From Akkermansiaceae bacterium (lineage in GTDB: Bacteria > Verrucomicrobiota > Verrucomicrobiia > Verrucomicrobiales > Akkermansiaceae): DNA of 57,376 bases. This document shows positions 46,808-54,761 of the stretch, in pieces. Under the pieces are notes generated by a model. That model did not search any database and was not told where the DNA came from. It saw nothing but the letters and a program-made list of their open reading frames with translations. Numbering within the stretch: position 1 is the stretch's first letter; the number at the start of each line of letters is the position of its first letter. The translations under genes were made by a program, and so were the position numbers. The stretch spans positions 1 through 57,376 of the forward strand of contig CAIKHZ010000319.1 in assembly GCA_903827375.1 (NCBI GenBank). The letters are read 5' to 3'.

Positions 46808-48230
46808 ATCCCCCCTACGACGCAGAATGCCCCTCACGCTGCGCCTCGTCATGGGCAGCACGCTGGTTTGTGGCACCTGCCTGTTGGGGGTCGGTTGGCT
46901 CTCCATTCATACGTTGCACCAGCGCTTCGACAGAACGAATGCGAGCTTGCTGGCCGACCACTTGGCGGAGGTTAGGCAAACCGTGTTTGACCACCCCGGG
47001 GACCTTCACGAGGTCGCGGAGTTAATTCTCATTTCCTCCGCCTCCCATCAGGTGAACAGTTACTATGGGCAGCTCACCGATGCATCCGGGGAGGTTGTGG
47101 CGGCCACTCCCGAATTCGGCCAAGTGGTGCCACCGGGCACGGTGTTTCCAGCGACGGTTGGCTCAGATGAAATCCCCGAGCGCGAGCAGCAGTCCCGCCT
47201 AACCGTCCAGAGCGGTGAGTTGTTCCTGCTGGCCGCCAAGGTCCGCCAGAGCGGCGGTGCCCCGGAATTGCTCTATCAGGTGGCCCTCAATGCCGGCCAT
47301 GTCGAGGAATGGCTGGCCAACTACAACCGCACTCTCGGCATCTTCATTGCCATAGCCACGGCAGCCTCGGCCCTGCTAAGCTGGCTGGTGGCGCGCAGCG
47401 GACTGGCCCCGCTGCGGGACATCACCCAATCCGTGCAGCAAGTGAGCGCGCCGGGCCTTACCGGGCTCCTTGGCGTCAGACCCTGGCCTGCCGAGTTGGC
47501 CGCGCTGGCAGGGGAGTTCGACCGGATGCTCGGGCGCCTGGATGATTCGTTCAACCGCTTGTCGCAGTTTACCGCAGATGCCGCCCACGAATTCCGTACC
47601 CCGCTGAGTAACCTAACGGGATCCACCAGTCTCCTTCTCACCAGGGAGCGCTCCGTCGCGGAGTATCGCGAGATCTTGGAAGCCCACCTCAAACAATACG
47701 AGCGGCTAAACCGCATGATTGAAAGCCTGTTGTTTCTGGCGCGAGCGGACGGCAAGACCGTCGCTCCCCAAATCCACCCACTCGCTGCCGGTCACGTGCT
47801 TTGCGATATCGCAGAATTCTTCGCACCCTTGGCCGAGGAGAGTGGTGTAAACCTAACAATTGACGGCGACGCCACCCTGCTGGCCGATGAATCCCTGCTG
47901 CGCATGGTGCTCATCAACCTGATCGCCAACGCCCTCCGCGTCACTCCGCCGGGCGGCACCATTGCCCTAGGCGTGAACCGGGATGAGACGGGCCACACGC
48001 TGGTCACGATCGCGGATACGGGTTGCGGCATCGCCCCGCAGCACCTCTCGAAGATCTTTGACCGCTTCTACCGCGTTGACGCCGCGAGGAGCAGCAGCGG
48101 CACCGGACTCGGCCTGGCTCTCGTACAGACCATCATGAAACTCCACTTCGGCAGCGTGACTGTGACCAGTAAAGCGAACTGCGGCAGCACCTTCCAGCTC
48201 GTTTTCCCAGACGCCATGCCTCCGGACTGA
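46800..48230 (+). CDS. Sensor histidine kinase, heavy-metal/CusS-like
   Basis: The ATG at 46800 overlaps the regulator gene, and the 476-residue protein is its partner. It has membrane segments at about 13-36 (LRLVMGSTLVCGTCLLGVGW) and 178-198, with a periplasmic sensor between them. A HAMP domain follows (SGLAPLRDITQSVQQVSAPG). The H-box is AAHEFRTPLSNLTGS with H263, and the ATPase motifs are NLIANALR, DTGCGIAPQHL, FDRFYRVD and SSGTGLGLALV. The signal is unknown; the layout resembles metal-sensing kinases. The downstream exported InlB-repeat protein could be a target, but no shared operator was found. Confidence 0.93.
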   Translation: MPESPLRRRMPLTLRLVMGSTLVCGTCLLGVGWLSIHTLHQRFDRTNASLLADHLAEVRQTVFDHPGDLHEVAELILISSASHQVNSYYGQLTDASGEVVAATPEFGQVVPPGTVFPATVGSDEIPEREQQSRLTVQSGELFLLAAKVRQSGGAPELLYQVALNAGHVEEWLANYNRTLGIFIAIATAASALLSWLVARSGLAPLRDITQSVQQVSAPGLTGLLGVRPWPAELAALAGEFDRMLGRLDDSFNRLSQFTADAAHEFRTPLSNLTGSTSLLLTRERSVAEYREILEAHLKQYERLNRMIESLLFLARADGKTVAPQIHPLAAGHVLCDIAEFFAPLAEESGVNLTIDGDATLLADESLLRMVLINLIANALRVTPPGGTIALGVNRDETGHTLVTIADTGCGIAPQHLSKIFDRFYRVDAARSSSGTGLGLALVQTIMKLHFGSVTVTSKANCGSTFQLVFPDAMPPD

Positions 48231-48395
48231 GCCCATTGGCAGTTAACATTATTGTCATCTTCCGGATTACTCCTTGCGACGAGTGTTCTGCGAGTGCACG
48301 GATCATGCGTTCCAACCGGGAACGGAGCTTCCCGAGCTCCGTTGACCGGTCGGAAACCAAACCATAGCCTGACATCATACCGCATTCCATCCGCC

Positions 48396-51300
48396 ATGAA
48401 AAACCTCTTCAACTCCAAGTGGTGCATCCTCGGGACGTTCTGCGTCCTCTCCCTCTGGCCCCAATCCGCCCGGGCCAGCATCGCCTACGGAAGTGTTAAC
48501 AACTTCGACACCGTCAATGACACTGGGTCCGAATGTCATGGCTTTGAGATCGAGTTGGACGATTGCCACAGCACCGACGTTACCTATACATACAACTACA
48601 ACCACTACGGGGTGCCTAATATTACCGAGGACAACTCGGTGCCGGCCCATCCAAAGGTGGTGATTCGATGGGAGAGCAAGAAAAACCTGGATGGCACATG
48701 GGCAGCGTACACGGCGATCCCGGCTGGCCCGATCCCACCGACCCAGGGGCACCAGTTCACCAACCCGGCGGTGAATTTCGGCGGCGAGCACTTTGGCTGT
48801 GGTTATAGCGTCCAACCATCGGCCGTGCTCTATAACTGGCTTATCGACGGCGGTGGCGTGTTGGTGCACGGCGGTGCGGTGCAGGTCGCCACACCCACAT
48901 TCACGTACTTTCCACCGGTGGTTGGCAATCCCGTGCCGGCAGTGCAGGCAGTCATTGTGCCGCCGCCGCCGCCCGTCCCGCCGCCGCTTGAGTTTGGCAA
49001 GGCGATTTGGGTGAAGGAAATCAAGACCACCACCCACAACAACAAGGAAGTGAAACTGCGCGAACTGGTGTCTGCCGACCCGGACCACCCGGAACGAAAG
49101 AACTGGAAAAACGGCGAACCGGATGAGGTGGAGGTTGAGTGGCGGATTCTGCAGAAGAGTTCGGTCCAACTGGCTGGGGGCGCGAAGAACCAGTTGGTAG
49201 CGGCAGCCGAAAACCTGCCCGGCGGGGATGAAGTCATCACTCGTCGCTACGAGTTTTACAAATATGTGGGTCCGCTCGATGCCGAAACCGGCGAAGCCAT
49301 GGGCGACCTAGTGGGGCCGGACGGGCTTCACGGGTCAGGGAGTGTGACGTATGCCGATCATTTCGATCTGGGCACCTATGAATGGGTCACGGTGACCACA
49401 GATATGTCCACCGTTCTGGTTGTCGGCGATTTCACGGGTTCGCAAATGGCGGCCGTGGATGTCGCTGCACCGGTTGGGCTGATCGACCATTGCGGCGATG
49501 GCCGGATCAACACACCCTTCGCCGCCCGGACGGTCGTGGTGGAAGGCTCGCATCCGTTCACCGCGGTGAGAACCGGCGATCTGCCTCAAGGCATGAACTT
49601 CGATGAAGTCACCGGCGTGCTCGACGGCACGCCAATCGTCAGCGGCACCTTCACATTCAAAATCACCGCGTCCGACGGCCTCAATCCCGATGTAGCGAAA
49701 AACTACACCCTCACCATTGCGGCCGCCGGCGCCGTCCTGCCTCCGGCAAGCTTGCTAGATACGGCCGATTCCCCGATCGGCAGCGGCACAACCACGGGCG
49801 ATGGTTCGTATGATATCGATACCAACGCCACGGCCACCGCCACGCCAGCACCTGGCTTTGCGTTCCTCAATTGGACGGACAATAGCGTCGTGGTGAGCAG
49901 CGACCCCAACTACACACTCGCCATGAACGTGAACCATTCGCTGGTCGCCAATTTCGTGCCGGTTGTCGTGCAATGGAACATCACCACCAGCGCGGCACCG
50001 GTCGCAGGCGGCACGACCACTGGCGATGGCCTGGCTAACGACGGCACCAGCGTCACCGTGGTCGCCACGCCGAACGCGGGCTATTCATTCACCAACTGGA
50101 CCGTTGCCGGATTGCAAGTGAGCCCTGCGGCGAGTTATACATTTACCGCAACTGCTGACGTGACTTTGGTGGCCAATTTCACGGTGCTCCCGACCTACGC
50201 CGTAAGCACCAGTGCCGTGCCACTCGTGGGCGGCTCTACCAGCGGCGGTGGCAGCTATGTCAGCGGCAGCCGCGTGACCGTTGTCGCGACGCCGAATGCG
50301 GGCTATAACTTCGTCAACTGGACAGAAGGCGGCACCCAGGTGAGCAGCTCTGCGAGTTATGCATTCAACATCGCCGCTGCCCGATCACTGGTGGCCAATT
50401 TCTCCCCAACCGGAGTCACCCTGCGCACGATTGCCACCAGCATCACGCCCGCCGCCGGCGGAACCACAACAGGCGCCGGAGTGTATGCCGATGGATCCAG
50501 CGTCACCGTCGTGGCCATACCTGCCTCAGGTTACAAATTTTCCAACTGGAAAGAGGGAGGAACCACGGTGAGCACGGCGGCGAGTTATACATTCACCGCA
50601 ACGGCGAATCACACACTGGTGGCCAGCTTCACAATCTCATGGTCGATCACCGCCACTGCATCGCCGAGCAATGCAGGCACCACCGAGATGGACAGCAGTT
50701 CCTACAAGGTGGGTGATACCGCCCAGGCACGAGTCAAAACCACCGCCGCAGGCTACCAGTTCGTCAATTGGACCGAGAATGGCGTGGTGGTGAGCACGCT
50801 GACGCCGTATTCGTTCCCAGCCACCGGCAACCGCACCTTGGTGGCGAATTTCCTGCCGACCTATCAACTTGCGCTAACCAGCTCATCGGCTTCGATGGGC
50901 ACCGTAAGCGGCGGCGGTACCTTTGTCAGCGGCACAAACGTCACGGCTACCGCCGCGCCCAAACCGGGCTACATCTTTCTGAAATGGACCGAAGCCGGCA
51001 CGACTGTTAGCACATCCCCGAGTTTTGCCTTTACCCTGCTCGCCCAGCGCAATTTGGTCGGCAACTTCGCGCTCGGCTTCACCGTGGCCGCGACATCTTC
51101 GTTCGCTCCGGGCGGATCTGTCACAGGTGCCGGCAACTACGCCACGGGCGGTGCAGTCACGTTGATCGCCACCCCGTCGGCTGGCTATCAGTTCACCAAC
51201 TGGACTGAAGGCGGCACCGTCGTGAGCAACAATACGAGTTATGGGTTCACGGCCGGCGCCGACCACACGTTCGTTGCAAACTTCATCCCCATCGTCGGCA

Positions 51301-51497
51301 TCACCAACACCGCTCCCGGCATCCTCGGCATCGCCTGGCCCGTCTCCTCGACCGGCTGGATCTTGCAGGAAACCCCTGACTTGAGCCCCGCAAGTTGGGT
51401 GACATCCGCGCGGCAAGTGACAACCAGTGGCCCACTAAACCAAGTCTCAGTTTCCAACCCAACCGGCAAACTATTCTTCAGACTCGTCCATCCATAA
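48396..51497 (+). CDS. Exported protein with unknown N-domain and seven InlB-like repeats
   Basis: The ATG at 48396 gives MKNLFNSKWCILGTFCVLSL, a signal peptide ending near ARASIAYG; an in-frame extension upstream has no signal. The N-terminal 150 residues (VNNFDTVNDTGSECHGFEIE, THRV-like beta segments, Cys-containing) have no family I recognise. Next come a Pro-rich linker (VPPPPPVPPPL) and a beta-rich part. A putative Ig (He_PIG) domain follows (HPFTAVRTGDLPQGMNFDEV ... GTFTFKITASDG), then seven repeats of about 73 residues with cores such as SVTVVATPNAGYSFTNWTV and a closing LVANF. The C-terminus has GWILQETPDLSPASWV and FFRLVHP, a tail common in Verrucomicrobiota exoproteins. The protein is 1033 residues long and surface adhesion is plausible. 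Confidence 0.75.
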   Translation: MKNLFNSKWCILGTFCVLSLWPQSARASIAYGSVNNFDTVNDTGSECHGFEIELDDCHSTDVTYTYNYNHYGVPNITEDNSVPAHPKVVIRWESKKNLDGTWAAYTAIPAGPIPPTQGHQFTNPAVNFGGEHFGCGYSVQPSAVLYNWLIDGGGVLVHGGAVQVATPTFTYFPPVVGNPVPAVQAVIVPPPPPVPPPLEFGKAIWVKEIKTTTHNNKEVKLRELVSADPDHPERKNWKNGEPDEVEVEWRILQKSSVQLAGGAKNQLVAAAENLPGGDEVITRRYEFYKYVGPLDAETGEAMGDLVGPDGLHGSGSVTYADHFDLGTYEWVTVTTDMSTVLVVGDFTGSQMAAVDVAAPVGLIDHCGDGRINTPFAARTVVVEGSHPFTAVRTGDLPQGMNFDEVTGVLDGTPIVSGTFTFKITASDGLNPDVAKNYTLTIAAAGAVLPPASLLDTADSPIGSGTTTGDGSYDIDTNATATATPAPGFAFLNWTDNSVVVSSDPNYTLAMNVNHSLVANFVPVVVQWNITTSAAPVAGGTTTGDGLANDGTSVTVVATPNAGYSFTNWTVAGLQVSPAASYTFTATADVTLVANFTVLPTYAVSTSAVPLVGGSTSGGGSYVSGSRVTVVATPNAGYNFVNWTEGGTQVSSSASYAFNIAAARSLVANFSPTGVTLRTIATSITPAAGGTTTGAGVYADGSSVTVVAIPASGYKFSNWKEGGTTVSTAASYTFTATANHTLVASFTISWSITATASPSNAGTTEMDSSSYKVGDTAQARVKTTAAGYQFVNWTENGVVVSTLTPYSFPATGNRTLVANFLPTYQLALTSSSASMGTVSGGGTFVSGTNVTATAAPKPGYIFLKWTEAGTTVSTSPSFAFTLLAQRNLVGNFALGFTVAATSSFAPGGSVTGAGNYATGGAVTLIATPSAGYQFTNWTEGGTVVSNNTSYGFTAGADHTFVANFIPIVGITNTAPGILGIAWPVSSTGWILQETPDLSPASWVTSARQVTTSGPLNQVSVSNPTGKLFFRLVHP
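49760..51300 (+). repeat. Coding tandem repeat, about 220 bp period (InlB-like)
   Basis: Seven consecutive imperfect units of about 215-225 bp encode the repeats in the exported protein. Landmarks recurring once per unit are the codons for NWT preceded by a GY-x-F pair and for LVANF or LVGNF at the unit end. Confidence 0.7.
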
Positions 51498-51500
51498 GAA

Positions 51501-51528
51501 CCTCAGAACTTAGCATTCGACCTCAAAA
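51501..51528 (-). repeat. Dispersed intergenic repeat B, copy 3
   Basis: Reverse complement of the B consensus, starting CCTCAGAACTTAGCATTCGA, immediately after the stop of the InlB-repeat gene. Confidence 0.6.
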
Positions 51529-51571
51529 GAGCCAATGTGTGGAGCAAGTTCCATTCCCTGAAAATCGCCTC

Positions 51572-51640
51572 AAGCTCATGAGTCGCCCAGGAATATCTGT
51601 CGCCATGTAGCGGCGTGTCTATGACCGCTGATGATGATGA
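51572..51640 (+). repeat. Dispersed intergenic repeat A, copy 3
   Basis: Matches 29381-29449 along its length, with the core TGTAGCGGCGTGTCTA intact and a hairpin-like ACCGCTGAT arm. It lies in the 169-bp spacer with repeat B copy 3, between convergent genes. Confidence 0.6.
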
Positions 51641-51666
51641 GCCGCCAATAAACGAGCGAGCTCCTG

Positions 51667-53187
51667 TCACCGATGCAATGTGATCCGGCGGACATCGGCG
51701 CTGCCATCCGTCGCTGGAAAGTTCAAACGCAGTTGTCTCATGGCCCCGTGATAGTTCAGGTTCTCACTGAGTTTCAAAGCATAAGTGTGCAACTTGCCGT
51801 CGCCCTGCACAGAGCAAGGGATGACTATGGCTGGTGCTGGCGGAAAGTCCTTGCGCTTCGATTCGCTTGCTAATTTCCGCGTGGCATCCTGAGGCTCCCA
51901 TGCCGGAAAATCAGTGCGCTCGGCCAATCCAAATGGCTGAATCACCAACTCGCTTTTCAACCCCAACTCCCCATTGCCACTCTGAAAGGAGGCCTCTATC
52001 TCAAGCACCGGTGCCTCCTCCGCAGCCCAATATATTGCATCGGACACCATCGAACCGCTTGGCGACTTCTGATACGTCAGCTTCAACCCGTCATGAATCG
52101 GCCAGCCGGTATCCTTGGCATTTTCATAAACCCATCCTAACCGATCATTTGCAAACTCCCACGTCACCCTCTGCGGCGGCTGTTTCCCTGCATAGTCGCG
52201 AATCTCGTCCAAACTGCCTACGATGATATGTGTCCGGTAGGTCCAATCCATGTTGTGGTCAAGAATCCGTCTGGCAATCGGCGACAAATAGCCGGTTTGC
52301 CCATCGGTGGGTCCGCCCTTGCCCTTGAGCGGGTCGCCGCCGGAAAACCCACCCGTCATCGTGCAAGTATCCGGCTGGAACAGGCCCACTCCCGTGCCGG
52401 CATCGTTGACCAAGGCCGCCCAATGTTCGGGCGCGTAAAACGTCTCCCACGGCCACCCCTTGTTATCATCCTTGCCGACCACTGTTGTTAGCGCCGCCCC
52501 ACCGCGCGGTTGGTCCCCGATATAGGTGACAAGGCGATACCATGGTCCGTTAGTATAAAGCGCGGGCATCTCCTGATGCCGCGCCGGGTACTGCGTGTGA
52601 TCGGCCCGATGATTGATGATGCGTGCCTCCATCAGGATGGCATTGCCACTAACCAACCGGTACGTCGCCTCAAACACGCATTCCGCCGGCAAGTTAGGAT
52701 GCGGCCACTGCATCGGAATACAGCGTGCCCGAAGGAAATCCGGACCTTGCTCAAACGCGATGGTCTTTGACGCAATTCGCCCCACACTGCCTGCCTGGAT
52801 GGGATTCCAACCAAGGCCCGCCCACTCAGGTGTCGGTTTCTCGCCGTTGGGCCCAATGAATGGGACCGGCCCGCTGTAATAGGAAAGTTGGATCTGCCGT
52901 CCCCAATCGCTGCTGTTGATCATGTTGCCACTCTTGAGTTGCTTGTCCTCGAGATAGGTGACGGCCCCGCCAGCCTGCAGGTTGATCCCAAGTTTCAGGC
53001 GCTCGTTCTCCAGGTAGCGCATCGGCTCGCTACCAAAATCATAAGGCGTTTGAGAGAGAGCTTCGGGTTGTTTCCGGGCATCTGTGGACTTCGCCCCGGG
53101 TGGGCCTTCGCTGCCAGGATCCGCAGCCAAGAGCGTTGCTGGCAGTGCTAACAAGATGCTCGCTAGAATAACTTGAGCAGGGTGCAT
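51667..53187 (-). CDS. Exported beta-sandwich protein of unknown function
   Basis: The ATG at 53187 gives MHPAQVILASILLALPATLL, a signal peptide ending near LAADPGS; an in-frame extension to 53493 is not signal-like. The 506-residue mature protein has a mutarotase-like strand order (ENERLKLGINLQAGGAVTYL, NSSDWGRQIQLSYYSGPVPF, AECVFEATYRLVSGNAILME, ARIINHRADHTQYPARHQEM). A WPWETFYAPEHWAALV segment and a final carbohydrate-binding-like sandwich follow. No catalytic residues can be assigned. It lies near the SGNH hydrolase and peptidase genes and may act on glycans. The family is not named with confidence. Confidence 0.65.
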   Translation of the reverse strand: MHPAQVILASILLALPATLLAADPGSEGPPGAKSTDARKQPEALSQTPYDFGSEPMRYLENERLKLGINLQAGGAVTYLEDKQLKSGNMINSSDWGRQIQLSYYSGPVPFIGPNGEKPTPEWAGLGWNPIQAGSVGRIASKTIAFEQGPDFLRARCIPMQWPHPNLPAECVFEATYRLVSGNAILMEARIINHRADHTQYPARHQEMPALYTNGPWYRLVTYIGDQPRGGAALTTVVGKDDNKGWPWETFYAPEHWAALVNDAGTGVGLFQPDTCTMTGGFSGGDPLKGKGGPTDGQTGYLSPIARRILDHNMDWTYRTHIIVGSLDEIRDYAGKQPPQRVTWEFANDRLGWVYENAKDTGWPIHDGLKLTYQKSPSGSMVSDAIYWAAEEAPVLEIEASFQSGNGELGLKSELVIQPFGLAERTDFPAWEPQDATRKLASESKRKDFPPAPAIVIPCSVQGDGKLHTYALKLSENLNYHGAMRQLRLNFPATDGSADVRRITLHR

Positions 53188-53583
53188 GATTATTTCCGAC
53201 AAGCGATCCAAGGATTTCAATTGGGAAGTTTGGTTATGGTTAGTGTGGTTGGGGCGGAAGCAATCGTCACCCCGGGATGGGTGTTGATTCCGTCGGCATC
53301 GGCTTTGCCTGCCCCTTTCGCAGATCCACAGGTCCATTGAAACGACCCACCTGACTTGATTTGCCCACTTTGAATCCGCCTCAGTGAGACGTCCGCAGTG
53401 GCTTCCACGGGGATTTTGAAAGCCGTTTTCAAATTCACCGGACTCACTAAAAATATCGACATTCCCAGCATTTCTTGAGTATCGATTAGGCATTTCCAGC
53501 GGAAATATGCATTCACCTTGCCAGCGCCCTTGCTTCCCGTATCATCCGGCGAGCGACAGATGGATTGGGGGCACACTCGCGAC
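53188..53583. other. Spacer with remnant of a truncated gene
   Basis: The 396 bp between the sandwich-protein start and the SGNH hydrolase stop hold a minus-strand frame (53217-53576) that looks like the 3' end of an exported enzyme, described separately. No other gene or recognised regulatory site is seen. Confidence 0.5.
53217..53576 (-). pseudogene. 3' remnant of a beta-sandwich-ending exported protein
   Basis: About 80 residues from 53460 onward read like a real C-terminus: VSPVNLKTAFKIPVEATADV, SLRRIQSGQIKSGGSFQWTC, GSAKGAGKADADGINTHPGV and the end TLTITKLPN. The preceding residues look non-coding, and the next gene's stop lies at 53584, so the N-terminal part is missing. It may be the tail of a deleted glycan-active enzyme. 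Confidence 0.4.
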
Positions 53584-54573
53584 TCACTTTTTATGCATCC
53601 GGGTCAATTCATCGATCTGGGTCTGGATGTGTTTGGCAGCGGTTTCCTCGGCGTCAATGTTGCCCGTCTTGGGGGCGACTGGGCGTTCACGGGTATAGCC
53701 GATGTGGTTGAGCCAACCGTTGGAGCGGATGCTGCGATGTTTGCAGACCAAGCTGAAGAGCGGGTCGGCATGCGCATTCGTTAATAGAACTTCCGCGCTG
53801 CCCTGTGGCATAGGAATGCCGAGACCTTGCAGGATGGATTGAGCCATTACAACGTGACCGAGTTCACTGGGATGGACATTATCGTTAGTGAGACGGAAAT
53901 CAGGGGCCGTCTTTCGCCGTTCAGCGCGTGCCGCGCCCATCGCAGTGTGCAGATCAACAACCGCGATGACACCCTTGGGCGGATGAGCCACTTCCCACTC
54001 GGAGAACTTGCCAAGGACCTCGTCGTAAGCCCCCCCCTCAAACACCGGCGGCGTCACAAGAATCACCCGGGCACCAGCGGCCCGGCAGCCATCGGCGAGC
54101 TTGGTGATGCCGTCCTGAAAGGCTTTCATGTTCCCCTCGCTGTAGGGTTGATAGATGCCGTCGTTCATGCCATAGCAGGCGACGACCCACTCCGGCTTGA
54201 CCGCATCGAGGGCCCGCTGGAGGCGTTCATGCACACAGGGGCGGGGAAAGGCGCCGCCAGCATGACCCGTTTCTGATAGGCCCGAGGCGGTTTCACTGGA
54301 GAGACCGACGTTGATGATGTCGAATGATTTTTCCGGATTTGATTTCGTTAGAAAATATTCGAGATAGCTCACATAAGTGCCGTCCTGAGTGATGCTGTCT
54401 CCGAGGATCATCACCCGCTTGCCAGCGAGGAGGTCAACCATTCCAGCGGCAGTTGTCGCGGGCGCTGTGGGAGCCTGGTGAAGCGCCGGAGGTGCCTCGG
54501 CCGATTGGGTTTGGCGGATGCCTACAAGGCCGATGGCGACAAGGATCGCTAAGGTGCTGGGATGGGATTTCAT
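53584..54573 (-). CDS. Exported SGNH/GDSL-type hydrolase
   Basis: The 329-residue protein starts MKSHPSTLAILVAIGLVGIR with a signal peptide ending near TQSAEAPP. SGNH blocks are present: block I GKRVMILGDSITQDG (Ser60), a Gly block near INVGLSSETASG, block III CYGMNDGIYQPY and block V DNVHPSELGHVVM. These are residues of acetyl-esterases and lipases acting on glycans or lipids. It may deacetylate polysaccharides. It is 10 bp upstream of the remnant and 188 bp downstream of the peptidase gene on the same strand, so it may share a transcript with it. Confidence 0.85.
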   Translation of the reverse strand: MKSHPSTLAILVAIGLVGIRQTQSAEAPPALHQAPTAPATTAAGMVDLLAGKRVMILGDSITQDGTYVSYLEYFLTKSNPEKSFDIINVGLSSETASGLSETGHAGGAFPRPCVHERLQRALDAVKPEWVVACYGMNDGIYQPYSEGNMKAFQDGITKLADGCRAAGARVILVTPPVFEGGAYDEVLGKFSEWEVAHPPKGVIAVVDLHTAMGAARAERRKTAPDFRLTNDNVHPSELGHVVMAQSILQGLGIPMPQGSAEVLLTNAHADPLFSLVCKHRSIRSNGWLNHIGYTRERPVAPKTGNIDAEETAAKHIQTQIDELTRMHKK

Positions 54574-54761
54574 AAGATTGGGATGTTACAGTTCACGCAA
54601 CGGTGACCAGAATGGGTGAAGCTATCGGACTGTTTCTTTGTTGTCAAGGTTTTGCGAGGCATTCCTCAATGAACATCTGTGAGAACTCCCGGCGCTCCGG
54701 CATAAACGGTGCGCGGGCACAGATGATATCGTCAGACATGAATTTGATGATTCAGGAAATA

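Noticed and set aside
49760-51300. Repeats in this coding region as a CRISPR or satellite array
   Set aside because: The period is about 220 bp, the units diverge, and they are in frame with an InlB-like protein repeat.
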